From NCBI RefSeq assembly GCF_035917975.1, contig NZ_CP109130.1, positions 4,526,001 to 4,590,000 on the forward strand: DNA of 64,000 nt, written 5' to 3'. Each line of letters starts with the position of its first letter. The stretch's first letter is position 1. Of this stretch, positions 33,833 through 43,705 are shown piece after piece. The notes beneath the pieces were generated by a model. It did no database searches. It worked only from the letters and a program-made list of their open reading frames with translations, and was not told the DNA's origin. The stretch comes from Streptosporangium sp. NBC_01756 (GTDB taxonomy: Bacteria; Actinomycetota; Actinomycetes; Streptosporangiales; Streptosporangiaceae). The translations under genes were made by a program, and so were the position numbers.

Positions 33833-33890
33833 ACCGAGGTGACATCGCGTCGCGCGTGGACGCTGCCAGGCCGGGCGGGAAAGGCTCGCC

Positions 33891-35009
33891 ATGCGCTCCT
33901 CGCTTCTTTTTCCCCGTATCAAGCACGTGCGGACCCTGCGCGCTCCGCACGCCCCCGCCGCCCCCTTCGGTGACCGGATGAACGGCGGCTGCGTCCCGCC
34001 GAGCGACTCGCTCGTCGAATACGCCGCCTACATCGACGGCAAGAAGATCGACGCCCTGGGCATCCCGGACGCCCTGGATCTCGTCCGCACCCACAACGCG
34101 GCCGAGGAGCAGGGCAACGCCTTCGTCTGGGTCGGTCTGCACGAGCCCGACGCCCCCGAGGTCGAGTGGTTGGCGGAGGTCTTCGCCCTGCACCCGCTCG
34201 CTGTCGAGGACGCCGTCAAGGCTCATCAGCGGCCCAAGGTCGAACGCTACGGCGACTCGCTGTTCATGGTCCTCAAGACCGTCGCCTACATCGACCACGA
34301 CGTGCTGACCGCCACCAGCGAGATCATCGGCACCGGCGAGATCATGGTGTTCGTCGGACCCGACTTCGTGGTGACCGTACGGCACGGCGAGTACTGCCCG
34401 CTCTCGGAGGTGCGTGAGCGCCTGGAGGACAAGCCCGAGCTTCTCGGCCGGGGCCCGACCGGTGTGTTGCACGCGATCGCCGACCACGTCGTGGACCGCT
34501 ACCTCGGCGTCGCCGACCTGATGCAGACCGAGCTGGAGGACGTCGAGGCCATGGTCTTCGCCGACGTCAGCGCCCGCGACATCAGCCGGATCTACAACCT
34601 CAAGCGCGAGATGATCGAGATGAAGCGGTCCGTCACCCCGCTCCAGTCGCCCATGTCGACGCTGGCCCAGCGCCGGATGATCCCCGCGGAGATGCGCGAA
34701 TACTTCCGCGACGTCGTCGACCACCTGGCCCGGGTCTGCGAGCAGGTCGAGTCGTCCAACGAGCTCAGCAACTCCATCCTGCAGGCGGCGCTGGCCCGCT
34801 CCAACGCCCTCGCCAACGAGGACATGCGGAAGATCTCCTCATGGGTCGCCATCATGGCCGTGCCCACGATGATCGCCGGAATCTACGGGATGAACTTCGA
34901 CCACATGCCCGAACTCGACTCCGTCTTCGGCTACCCCGTCGTGATCGGCGTGATGGCGATCGCCTGCTCGCTGCTCTACCGGGGGTTCCGCCGCAACGGC
35001 TGGATGTGA
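33891..35009 (+). CDS. corA: CorA family magnesium/cobalt transporter
   Basis: A CorA-type channel of 372 residues. A large N-terminal cytoplasmic alpha/beta and helical domain (about 35-305; HPLAVEDAVKAHQRPKVERYGDSLFMVLK) precedes two C-terminal membrane helices. The signature YGMNF lies at the end of the first helix (GMN near 333-335). It would form a pentameric channel for Mg2+ uptake. The start ATG at 33891 may be replaced by the ATG at 33978 (MNGGCVPPSD), since the first ~29 residues are basic and not typical. The long leader with small ORFs suggests post-transcriptional control. Confidence 0.9.
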   Translation: MRSSLLFPRIKHVRTLRAPHAPAAPFGDRMNGGCVPPSDSLVEYAAYIDGKKIDALGIPDALDLVRTHNAAEEQGNAFVWVGLHEPDAPEVEWLAEVFALHPLAVEDAVKAHQRPKVERYGDSLFMVLKTVAYIDHDVLTATSEIIGTGEIMVFVGPDFVVTVRHGEYCPLSEVRERLEDKPELLGRGPTGVLHAIADHVVDRYLGVADLMQTELEDVEAMVFADVSARDISRIYNLKREMIEMKRSVTPLQSPMSTLAQRRMIPAEMREYFRDVVDHLARVCEQVESSNELSNSILQAALARSNALANEDMRKISSWVAIMAVPTMIAGIYGMNFDHMPELDSVFGYPVVIGVMAIACSLLYRGFRRNGWM

Positions 35010-35092
35010 CCGCCGGGCTCCGCGCGCGGCCGGACGCGGCGCACCGCGGCCGCTACGCCCCGCGCGCCGCCTGACCGCGACGCGACGGGAGG

Positions 35093-35123
35093 CTCCCCGG
35101 CCCTCAGGCCGGGGAGGAGGTCA
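35093..35123 (-). terminator. GC hairpin abutting the glycerophosphodiesterase stop codon
   Basis: Perfect 10-bp stem CTCCCCGGCC-ctca-GGCCGGGGAG at 35093-35116, then GAGG and TCA, the minus-strand stop codon at 35121-35123. It also serves as a transcription end for corA on the other strand. Same design as the hairpins at 32168 and 61627. Confidence 0.7.
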
Positions 35124-36047
35124 AGCCACGCCACGGCGCGCGGAGGTGACGGGCACCGGCACGCGCATCCCCCGGTCGGCCCACAGGGCACGCATCCGGT
35201 CGGGGTAGTCGGTGACCACCCCGGCCACCCCGAGATCCAGCAGCTCGGCGGCCCGCTCGGGCTCGTTGACGGTCCAGACGGCCAGCGGCAGCTCGGCCTT
35301 CTCGGCCTGGCGGACGAGCTGCTCCTCCACCAGGACGTGCTCCGGGGACAGGGTGGTGCCTCCGGCCGCCACGGCTGCGGCCGGGATGTCGCCGTCGAAG
35401 TCCTCAAGCCGCATGCCGTTCAGCCACGCGCTGTCCATGGTGGCGCGCTCGATCAGGGCGTAGCGCTGGGTCGCGGGGGCCAGGGATCGGGCGATGTCGA
35501 GGATCCGCCAGTCGAAGCTGAGGATCGCCGCCCTGCCGAGCCGGTGATGCCGGTCGAGCTCGGCGATCACCATCTCGGTGAACTCGCGGGGATCGGCGCT
35601 GAGGTCCGGCCTCGTCGGATCGGACTTGAGCTCCACATGCAGCCGCACGCCGTCGGCGCCGTAGGCGTCCACCAGCCCCAGCACCGCGCCGAGCGTCGGC
35701 ATCCGGGTGCCGGGCACCGGCAGCTGGGTCGGGGCGAAACGGTCCGCGGGGTTGCGCGGCAGCCGTACTCCGCACTCAAGGGTGCGCAGCTGCGCCAGGG
35801 TGAGTTCACCGACGGGTCTGCCCACATAGGGGAAGAACGGGTCGCCATGGCGGACCGGCCGGGTGTCGGCGCTCGTCACCGCCGACACCGTGAGGTCGTG
35901 GGTGAGCACCAGCCTGCGGTCGGCCGTCAGCGCGACGTCCAGCTCCAGCGCGTCGACGCCCAGTTCGAGGGCGTGGGCGAAACCGGGCAGGGTGTTCTCC
36001 GGGCGAAGGCCGCGGGCTCCGCGGTGACCATGAATCTCGGCATGCAC
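35121..36047 (-). CDS. Glycerophosphodiester phosphodiesterase
   Basis: A GDPD-family TIM-barrel enzyme of 308 residues. The N-terminal catalytic signature HGHRGARGLRPENTLPGF contains the essential histidine, arginine, glutamate and asparagine; a second histidine follows in LTHDLTVS; EHVLVEE and WTVNEPERA complete the barrel. No signal peptide, so cytoplasmic (UgpQ-like). It hydrolyses glycerophosphodiesters to glycerol 3-phosphate and an alcohol. The gene stands alone between corA (convergent) and purA (same strand). Confidence 0.9.
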   Translation of the reverse strand: MHAEIHGHRGARGLRPENTLPGFAHALELGVDALELDVALTADRRLVLTHDLTVSAVTSADTRPVRHGDPFFPYVGRPVGELTLAQLRTLECGVRLPRNPADRFAPTQLPVPGTRMPTLGAVLGLVDAYGADGVRLHVELKSDPTRPDLSADPREFTEMVIAELDRHHRLGRAAILSFDWRILDIARSLAPATQRYALIERATMDSAWLNGMRLEDFDGDIPAAAVAAGGTTLSPEHVLVEEQLVRQAEKAELPLAVWTVNEPERAAELLDLGVAGVVTDYPDRMRALWADRGMRVPVPVTSARRGVA

Positions 36048-36080
36048 GGAAGGACCATACCGACCCGGCGTCCCGATCTC

Positions 36081-36126
36081 CCGGTACGGCTCGCGCCGGA
36101 GAGGCGCCGGGTGCGAGCCGTACCGG
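36081..36126 (-). terminator. Terminator of purA
   Basis: Perfect 14-bp inverted repeat CCGGTACGGCTCGC (36081-36094) / GCGAGCCGTACCGG (36113-36126) immediately downstream of the purA stop at 36133 on the minus strand. Confidence 0.75.
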
Positions 36127-36132
36127 GTGAAA

Positions 36133-37416
36133 TCAGATCATCGAGTGGATCTGGAGCGTCTCGGTACGGCCGGGGCCGACGCCGACGGCGGAGATCCGGG
36201 CGCCGCTCATCTGCTCCAGGGCCTTCACATAGGCCTGCGCGTTGGCGGGCAGATCCTCGAAGGACTTGGCGCCGGAGATGTCCTCCTGCCAGCCGGGGAA
36301 CTCCTCGTACACCGGTTTGGCGTGGTGGAAGTCAGTCTGGGTCATCGGGATCTCGTCGTAGCGGACGCCGTCGACCTCGTAGGCGACGCAGACCGGGATC
36401 CTCTCCAGGCCGGACAGCACGTCGAGCTTGGTGAGGAAGAAGTCGGTGACGCCGTTGATCCGGCTGGCATAGCGGGCGATCACCGCGTCGAACCAGCCGC
36501 AGCGGCGGTTGCGGCCGGTGGTCACGCCGTACTCACCGCCGGTGGTGCGCAGCCAGTCGCCCATCTCGTCGGTGAGCTCGGTCGGGAACGGACCGGCGCC
36601 GACGCGGGTGGTGTACGCCTTGAGGATGCCGATCACGCGGGTCAGCCGGGTCGGCGGGATGCCCGAGCCGGAGCAGGCGCCGCCGCTCGTCGGGGAGGAG
36701 GAGGTGACGAACGGGTAGGTGCCGTGGTCGATGTCGAGCAGGTTGCCCTGACCGCCCTCCAGCAGCACCACCTTGTCCTCGTCCAGAGCCTTGTTCAGGA
36801 TCAGCGAGGTGTCGGCGATGTGCGGCGTGAGGCGCTCGGCGTAGCCGAGATACTCCTCCAGCACCTGCTCGGCATCGATCGCCCGGCGGTTGTAGATCTT
36901 GGTGAGGATCTGGTTCTTCTCGTTGAGAGCGACCTCGATCTTCTTGCGCAGGATGCCCGGGTCCAGCAGGTCCTGGACGCGCACACCCATCCGGTAGATC
37001 TTGTCGCCGTAGGCGGGGCCGATGCCCCGGCCGGTGGTGCCGATCTTGGCCTTGCCGAGGTAGCGCTCGCTGACCTTGTCGATGGCCTTGTGGTGAGGCA
37101 TGATCAGGTGCGCGTTCGCCGAGATCAACAGGCGCTCGGCGGAGACCCCGCGGGCCGCCAGGCCGTCGATCTCGCTCAGCAGCACACCCGGGTCGATGAC
37201 GACACCGTTGCCGATCACCGGCACGACGTTCGGAGACAGCACGCCGGTCGGAAGCAGGTGCAGCGCATACTTCTGGTCGCCGATGACGACCGTGTGGCCC
37301 GCGTTGTTTCCGCCCTGGTATCTGACTACGTAGTCGACCTTGTCGCCAAGCAGGTCGGTCGCCTTACCCTTGCCCTCATCGCCCCACTGGGCGCCCACGA
37401 GAACGACAGCCGGCAT
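36133..37416 (-). CDS. purA: Adenylosuccinate synthase
   Basis: The full-length enzyme of 427 residues that makes adenylosuccinate from IMP, aspartate and [20 protein letters not shown] at the N-terminus is the GTP-binding loop with the catalytic Asp; [42 protein letters not shown] and [13 protein letters not shown] follow in order. The start ATG at 37416 has GTGGGAG ten bases upstream. A complete intrinsic terminator lies only about 18 bases ahead of this start, which suggests control by attenuation (see findings). Confidence 0.97.
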   Translation of the reverse strand: MPAVVLVGAQWGDEGKGKATDLLGDKVDYVVRYQGGNNAGHTVVIGDQKYALHLLPTGVLSPNVVPVIGNGVVIDPGVLLSEIDGLAARGVSAERLLISANAHLIMPHHKAIDKVSERYLGKAKIGTTGRGIGPAYGDKIYRMGVRVQDLLDPGILRKKIEVALNEKNQILTKIYNRRAIDAEQVLEEYLGYAERLTPHIADTSLILNKALDEDKVVLLEGGQGNLLDIDHGTYPFVTSSSPTSGGACSGSGIPPTRLTRVIGILKAYTTRVGAGPFPTELTDEMGDWLRTTGGEYGVTTGRNRRCGWFDAVIARYASRINGVTDFFLTKLDVLSGLERIPVCVAYEVDGVRYDEIPMTQTDFHHAKPVYEEFPGWQEDISGAKSFEDLPANAQAYVKALEQMSGARISAVGVGPGRTETLQIHSMI

Positions 37417-37433
37417 CGTTGATCTCCCACCAC

Positions 37434-37482
37434 AAAAAACGAAAACCCCTGACGCAATCGCGACAGGGGCTCTTGCGTGGAG
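37434..37482 (-). promoter_or_regulatory. Terminator with overlapping antiterminator-like pairing in the purA leader
   Basis: On the minus strand CCCCTG-T-CGC / GCG-T-CAGGGG form a hairpin (37469-37446) followed by TTTTCGTTTTTT (to about 37434): a textbook intrinsic terminator. Just upstream ACGCAA (37478-37473) is perfectly complementary to TTGCGT (37457-37452), which includes the 3' arm base, so a competing structure is possible. TATTCT at 37488-37483 is a possible -10. It could alternatively simply end the preceding DUF3151 transcript. Confidence 0.6.
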
Positions 37483-37545
37483 AGAATACCCGACTGAGTG
37501 ACATAAAGGGGATCCCCCACCCCCGGGGGGAGAGATCCCGGGGAC

Positions 37546-37968
37546 TCAGCGGCCGATCAACTCCTCAGCGGCTGCGACGCTGGAGTCCTTCAGGAACTGG
37601 AAGCAGCGTTCGGCCTCGTCCTTCTCGCCGATGGCCTGGGCGGCGCGGGCCAGCGCGTGGAGACAGCGCAGGAAACCACGGTTGGGCTCGTGTTCCCAGG
37701 GGATCGGGCCGTGCCCCTTCCACCCCGCCCGGCGCAGCTGGTCGAGACCGCGGTGATAGCCGGTGCGGGCGAACGCGTACGACGTCACGGCGTGTCCGTT
37801 CACGAAATACTCGTCCGCGAGCGCGGCCCAGGCGGCAGGGTAGCCGGGGAAGCGTGCGGCGACATCAGATGCCTGAGCGCCGGATTCCAGCGCCTCTCGG
37901 GCCTCGGGAAGGTCAGGCAGCCGGGTGGGCGGCGGGCCGGCGAGGAGGTTCTCGTGCGATTCCGTCAT
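37546..37968 (-). CDS. DUF3151 family protein
   Basis: A protein of 140 residues belonging to DUF3151, a small actinobacterial family of unknown function that regularly lies beside fba and purA, as here. Landmarks are FPGYPAAWAALADEYF, SYAFARTGYHRGLDQLRRAGWKG and PNRGFLRCLHALARA; the helical pattern looks like a TPR-type repeat. No signal peptide or membrane helix. Its product may be connected with the neighbouring central metabolism genes by co-conservation, but no activity is known. Confidence 0.85.
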   Translation of the reverse strand: MTESHENLLAGPPPTRLPDLPEAREALESGAQASDVAARFPGYPAAWAALADEYFVNGHAVTSYAFARTGYHRGLDQLRRAGWKGHGPIPWEHEPNRGFLRCLHALARAAQAIGEKDEAERCFQFLKDSSVAAAEELIGR

Positions 37969-38113
37969 GGCTAGTGAGCGTACTTGCTGGGTTTACCCAG
38001 CAGGAGGGCCGCTTCCCTGTTATCTCCGGACTGTTTGGACGGTCAGGGTCCGACCGCCGCTCCTGCCGCCGGTCCCCGGACGGTCGTCCGCGGACCGGCG
38101 GCCGGAGGGCCGA

Positions 38114-39136
<1,023 letters not shown>

Positions 39137-39302
39137 CGTTGTCATCTCCCTAGAGACGGCTGTGAGCGGCTGGCGAGGGACTTCTGGCGACATGGCCCGT
39201 CGGCCAGTATTCCGGGTTCCTTCCCGGCCGGATAGCTCCTCACCACTTCTGCCTGTGCAATCTCTCGGCCCGGGGTCCTTGTCACCGGTAAGCTTCACGC
39301 CG

Positions 39303-40028
39303 ATGGACCTTCTGCACAACATCCTCGACCCCAAGTGGTGGCTCGGCCTGCTCGGCCCGTTCGCCACCGTGGGCGTCCTCGGGATCATCTTCGCCGAGAC
39401 CGGGCTGCTGCTCGGCTTCTTCCTGCCGGGCGACTCGCTGCTCGTCGCGGCGGGCGTCTTCAGCACCGCCGATGCGGCCGCGGCCATCCCCGGCCTCAGC
39501 CCGCTGTCGTTCCCGCTGCTGCTGGTCCTGGCCCCGATCTGCGCCATCGCCGGCGCGCAGTTGGGCCACCACCTGGGCGCCACCTACGGCCGCAGGATGT
39601 TCGAACGGCCCGACTCCAAGATCTTCAAGCAGGAGTACGTCGACAAGGCGGAGTACTACTTCGGGAGGTTCGGCCCGTCCAAGGCCGTGGTGCTCGCCCG
39701 GTTCATCCCGATCGTCCGCACGTTCCTCAACCCGGTCGCGGGCATGCTCGGCATGGACCGCAAGCGGTTCTTCCTGTGGAACTGCGTCGGAGGCATCATC
39801 TGGACCGACGGGATGCTGCTCTTCGGCCGCCTGGTCGGTTCGGCGGTGCCCGACATCGACAAATACATCCTGCCGGGCGCCATTGTGATCATCCTGCTCT
39901 CGATCATCCCGATCATCAGGGAGTTCATGAAAGGCCGCAAGGGCGGCGCCGCCACCGCCCCGCTGCCCCAGGGAAAGCACCACCGCGGCACGCCCACCCG
40001 CCCGCCGGGCGGCGACGGCCGGTTGTGA
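39303..40028 (+). CDS. DedA family membrane protein
   Basis: A DedA/VTT-domain protein of 241 residues with about five hydrophobic segments. Key features: ETGLLLGFFLPGDSLL, the re-entrant loop with acidic residues typical of DedA proteins; FGPSKAVVLARFIPIVRTFLNPVAGML with the conserved arginines; and WTDGMLLFGRLVG. These proteins act as undecaprenyl-phosphate or phospholipid flippases/translocases, recycling the lipid carrier for cell-wall synthesis. A basic, Pro-rich tail of ~25 residues follows the last helix. ATG 39303 is chosen; upstream in-frame ATGs would add an atypical 47-residue extension. Divergent from fba. Confidence 0.9.
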   Translation: MDLLHNILDPKWWLGLLGPFATVGVLGIIFAETGLLLGFFLPGDSLLVAAGVFSTADAAAAIPGLSPLSFPLLLVLAPICAIAGAQLGHHLGATYGRRMFERPDSKIFKQEYVDKAEYYFGRFGPSKAVVLARFIPIVRTFLNPVAGMLGMDRKRFFLWNCVGGIIWTDGMLLFGRLVGSAVPDIDKYILPGAIVIILLSIIPIIREFMKGRKGGAATAPLPQGKHHRGTPTRPPGGDGRL

Positions 40029-40081
40029 ATCGGCACCCGGACCGGTCGTAAGGCACTCCACCAGCGGCTAGCCTCCACTGT

Positions 40082-40507
40082 GTGGGACGCCACAGGTCCG
40101 ACCCGATGGGTATCGCCCGCCTCGTGCTCGCAGGCCTGGCGGTGCTCGCGTTCGCCGCCCTGCTCGTGGCGGGCGTCCTCTCGCTGGTCGGCGTGCTCAG
40201 CGCGGACCAGGAGCCCGGCGCGCCGCCCTCGTCGGCCGCCACCGCCCCCTTCGCCACCCCCGAGCAGGTCCCCACCGTCCGCGTCCAGTGCTTGCGGCAG
40301 CAGTGCCCCAGGGTCTTCCTCAAGGTCGCCGGGGGCGATGTGCTGCTCGACAGGGAGATGGCCGAAGGCGAGCAGGTCCAGTCCTTCGACGCCGGGATCG
40401 ACGTGGTGCTGACCGACTCCGCGGCCGTCCGCGTCGAGGTGAACGGCGCCGTACGCCCCCCGGGCAAGGCCGGGGAGCGCCAGGAGTTCACCGCCACCCG
40501 CGGCTGA
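40082..40507 (+). CDS. Single-pass membrane protein with DUF4115 (RodZ C-terminal)-like domain
   Basis: A protein of 141 residues from GTG 40082: short basic N-terminus, one membrane helix (about 12-38), a Pro/Ala/Ser linker, then a small extracytoplasmic domain (about 63-140) whose pattern VFLKVAGGDVLLDREM ... VLTDSAAVRVEVNGAV resembles the DUF4115 domain at the C-terminus of RodZ. There is no cytoplasmic helix-turn-helix, so it is not RodZ itself. Function unknown; topology suggests a cell-envelope role. It lies between dedA (same strand) and pyrE (convergent). Confidence 0.65.
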   Translation: MGRHRSDPMGIARLVLAGLAVLAFAALLVAGVLSLVGVLSADQEPGAPPSSAATAPFATPEQVPTVRVQCLRQQCPRVFLKVAGGDVLLDREMAEGEQVQSFDAGIDVVLTDSAAVRVEVNGAVRPPGKAGERQEFTATRG

Positions 40508-40525
40508 CCGCCGCCGGGAGAGGAC

Positions 40526-41062
40526 TCAGGCCAGGCCGAGGTCCTTGAGGTCGTAGGCGGCCCGGTACGGCAGGCCGGCCTCGGCGATCGCGGCGGCCGC
40601 CCCCCGGTCCACGATCACCGCCACCGCCACCACTTCGGCACCGGCCTCGCGCAGCGCCTCCACGGCGGTCAGCGGGGACCCACCGGTCGTGGAGGTGTCC
40701 TCCACCGCCAGCACCCGCCGTCCCTTCACGTCCGGCCCCTCGATCCTGCGCTGCATCCCGTGAGCCTTCTGCGCCTTGCGGACCACGAACGCGTCGAGCT
40801 CCCGGCCCCGCGCCGCAGCCGCGTGCAGCATGGCGGTCGCCACCGGGTCGGCCCCCAGGGTGAGACCGCCGACCGCGTCGTAGTCCAGGTCCTCGGTGAG
40901 GTCCAGCATGACCCGGCCCACCAGAGGAGCCGCCCGTCCGTCCAGGGTCACCCGGCGCAGGTCCACATAGAAGTCCGCCTCCATCCCGGAGGACAGCACG
41001 ACCTTGCCGTGCACCACGCCCTTACCCTTGATCTCCGCCAGCAGGTTCTCACGATCGCTCAT
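40526..41062 (-). CDS. pyrE: Orotate phosphoribosyltransferase
   Basis: A type I phosphoribosyltransferase of 178 residues that converts orotate and PRPP to orotidine 5'-phosphate. The PRPP loop reads VLAVEDTSTTGGSPL, GGLTLGADPVATAM is the 5'-phosphate region and VVRKAQKAHGMQRRIEG the mobile catalytic loop. The ATG at 41062 is chosen where homology to the family begins (MSDRENLLAEIKGKG); the open frame upstream is not conserved-looking. It stands alone, away from other pyr genes, as usual in actinobacteria. Confidence 0.94.
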   Translation of the reverse strand: MSDRENLLAEIKGKGVVHGKVVLSSGMEADFYVDLRRVTLDGRAAPLVGRVMLDLTEDLDYDAVGGLTLGADPVATAMLHAAAARGRELDAFVVRKAQKAHGMQRRIEGPDVKGRRVLAVEDTSTTGGSPLTAVEALREAGAEVVAVAVIVDRGAAAAIAEAGLPYRAAYDLKDLGLA

Positions 41063-41281
41063 GGCAACAAGATTAGGGCGGACGCGACAGCGCCCCGGGC
41101 CCGGCCACCGCCTTCCGAGCGCTCGACCCCGGACGCCGAAAGGCCCGGGACGCTCTGATCCGCACCGTCTCGGCCTCCCTCCCACCCCGGCCCGCCGCAC
41201 GCAAAGACGCGATCTCGGGTTAGTCATACCGCCGACTGTGGAATTATCCGACTGGCAACTCTGGGTAATCATGGGGTAACA

Positions 41282-43705
41282 ATGAGTACGAAAACATCTC
41301 AAGGCGATGCCGAGCTGCTGGCCGAGGCCCGGTACGGGAGCCTCGCGGCCTACGACCAGCTGTACGGACGGCACGCACCGGCGGCCCGGATCCTCGCCCG
41401 GTGCCTGCTGCGGAGCGCCGGCGAGGTCGAGGAGGTCGTGGCGGAGACGTTCAGCAGGGTCCTCGCCCTGGTGAGGCGGGGGGAGGGCCCCGAGGAGGCG
41501 TTCCGGCCCTACCTGCTCACCGCGCTGCGCCGTACGGTCCAGGACTGGTCATGGGGGGAGGGCGGGCAGGCGACCACCGGAGAGACGGGGGTGCCCTTCG
41601 TCGATCCCGCGCTCACCGGTCTGGAACGCTCACCGGTGGCCAGGGCCTTCCTGTCCCTGCCGGAGCGGTGGCAACTCGTCCTGTGGCACACGGGAGTCGA
41701 GGGGGCCCGGCCGGCCGAGGTCGCTCCGTTCCTGGGCCTGACGGCCAACGGGGTCGTCGCGCTGGCCTACATGGCCAGGGAGGGCTGGCGCCAGGCCTAC
41801 CTGCGGGTGCATCTCGAAGGGCTCCCCCGGCGGGCATGCCTCCCGGTGCTGGACAGGATGGGTGCCTACGCGCGAGGCGGCCTGGACCGGGAGGACGGCC
41901 GTGATCTGGACGAGCACATGGACGGCTGCGCCGACTGCCACAACGCCTTCCTGGAGATCGCCGACGCCAACCAGGAGCTACGCGTCATCGTCGGCCCTCT
42001 CATCGCCGGCCCCGCGTTCACCGGATACCTCGCGGGACTGGACAGGGCGGCCATCGCCGGCATGGGCGGGCCGCTCGGCTGGTGGCGACAGGCGTCCAAG
42101 CCCCGGCGGCGGGCCCTCGCGACCGGTGCGGCGGTCGGCACGGCCGTCCTGGCGGCGGCCCTGGTCCTGATCACGGCCCAGGAGCTGCCGAGCGCGCCGG
42201 CCGCACCGACCGCACCGACCCTGCCGACCGAAACGACCGCACCGGTCGCACCGGTCGCACCGACCGCGTCGGCCGCGCCGAGGGCGCCGATCTCCGAACC
42301 GGTGCCGATCGCCGCCCTCGAACCGTCGTCACAGGGTCCGCTGTCCGCGCACCCGGAGCCGGGGTGGACGCACCGGCCCCAGGCCCTCGCGCCGCCCCCT
42401 GCCGCGAGGCCGCGCCCCGCGCCCGCGCCACGCCTGACCGCCAGGATCGACGCTCTCGGCGCGCTGGTCCGGTCCGAGGCGGGCATCGTGGCGGTACGGC
42501 TGCGCAACGCCGGAAACGGGGAGAGCGGGGAACTCGTCGCCGACGTCGGTCTGCCGGACGGGGTGACGGTGCCCGCGGTGGCGCGCCGGGGGTGGGCGGT
42601 CGCCGAGGTCAAGCCGGTCGGCACGGTCGACGGCTGGGCCTGCCGCGCCGGCGCCGGAGGCGCGCGGTGCTCCAGGAGGCCGCTGGCGGCCGGCCGGACC
42701 ACGGCGATCTTCCTCCGCGTCCTCGTCTCCCCGACGGCGGCCGAGGGGGCGGCGCCGTCGGTCCGTGTCTCCGGCGCGGGGAGCGGGGTGACGGCCACGT
42801 CGCGGACCGGGGTCCGGGCGGTCGGCGCTCCCGCCCGGTTCGCCACCGACGGGCAGGTGATCACCGCTGCGATCGGCAACACCCTCCTGGACTGCGGGTC
42901 CACCGACCCCGCATGCCAGGTCGCCCGTGCCCGCGCGGGCGACCGCCGCGACAACGACCTGTGGGAGATGACCCCCCTCGACCAGGACCGTGATCCGTCG
43001 ACGGGGAGTTCGAGCGCGGCCCGGCTGACCCTGCCGAGGACGGGCAAGGTGGTCTGGGCCGGGCTCTACTGGTCGGCCAGCGCGCCCGCCGGCGGGCTGA
43101 TCAAATTCAAGGCGCCAGGGGACCGGGAATACCGGCAGGTGAAGGCCGAACGGGTGGCCGAGAAGGACCTGCCCACCGGCGTGGGATACCAGGCGTTCGC
43201 CGATGTGACGAGACTGATGAGCACGCTCCACGGGACCTACTGGGCGGCTGACGCCTCACTGGTGCCCGGTTTCGCCCGGCACGCCGGGTGGAGCCTGGTG
43301 GTCGTCGCGGCCGATCCCCGCCAGCCGTACAGCCATGCCGTCGTCGTCGACACCGTGACCGTGGTGGACCGCGCGCACGGGCCGGCGTGGATCCCCCTCG
43401 ACGGACTGACGCCCACCGCCGCACCCGCGCAGATAAACCTGGTGACCTGGGAGGGCGACGCCGGTGTGCGAGGGGATCAGGTCACGCTCGGCGGACGCCC
43501 GCTCCGGCCGGCCGGCGGCGAACGGGACGCGGGCAACCCCTTCGACGGATCCGCCACGGGCGCCGAGGGCATGGGCATGACCTTCGGTACCGACGTGGAC
43601 GACTTCCAGGCCGCCCTGGGCCGCCGTCCGATGCTCAAGGTGAGCGGCGACCAGGACGGCCTGCTCTTCGGGGCGGCGGCGGTGCGGGTCGTGGCCCGTC
43701 CATGA
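41282..43705 (+). CDS. ECF sigma factor fused to anti-sigma zinc finger, membrane helix and extracellular domain
   Basis: A protein of 807 residues combining a whole signalling path. Residues ~10-90 are sigma2, ~115-180 sigma4 (LPERWQLVLWH, EVAPFLGLTANGVVAL). Residues ~185-230 hold an anti-sigma-like zinc motif, H212-x3-C216-x2-C219 (HMDGCADC). A membrane helix follows at ~279-299, then a Pro/Thr/Ala linker (300-395) and a ~400-residue extracellular beta-rich part with KVVWAGLYWSA near its middle. This is the plan of ECF53-type sigma factors, whose large extensions control activity. No separate anti-sigma gene is present. Release of the sigma domains would need proteolysis or conformational change; targets are unknown. 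Confidence 0.82.
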   Translation: MSTKTSQGDAELLAEARYGSLAAYDQLYGRHAPAARILARCLLRSAGEVEEVVAETFSRVLALVRRGEGPEEAFRPYLLTALRRTVQDWSWGEGGQATTGETGVPFVDPALTGLERSPVARAFLSLPERWQLVLWHTGVEGARPAEVAPFLGLTANGVVALAYMAREGWRQAYLRVHLEGLPRRACLPVLDRMGAYARGGLDREDGRDLDEHMDGCADCHNAFLEIADANQELRVIVGPLIAGPAFTGYLAGLDRAAIAGMGGPLGWWRQASKPRRRALATGAAVGTAVLAAALVLITAQELPSAPAAPTAPTLPTETTAPVAPVAPTASAAPRAPISEPVPIAALEPSSQGPLSAHPEPGWTHRPQALAPPPAARPRPAPAPRLTARIDALGALVRSEAGIVAVRLRNAGNGESGELVADVGLPDGVTVPAVARRGWAVAEVKPVGTVDGWACRAGAGGARCSRRPLAAGRTTAIFLRVLVSPTAAEGAAPSVRVSGAGSGVTATSRTGVRAVGAPARFATDGQVITAAIGNTLLDCGSTDPACQVARARAGDRRDNDLWEMTPLDQDRDPSTGSSSAARLTLPRTGKVVWAGLYWSASAPAGGLIKFKAPGDREYRQVKAERVAEKDLPTGVGYQAFADVTRLMSTLHGTYWAADASLVPGFARHAGWSLVVVAADPRQPYSHAVVVDTVTVVDRAHGPAWIPLDGLTPTAAPAQINLVTWEGDAGVRGDQVTLGGRPLRPAGGERDAGNPFDGSATGAEGMGMTFGTDVDDFQAALGRRPMLKVSGDQDGLLFGAAAVRVVARP

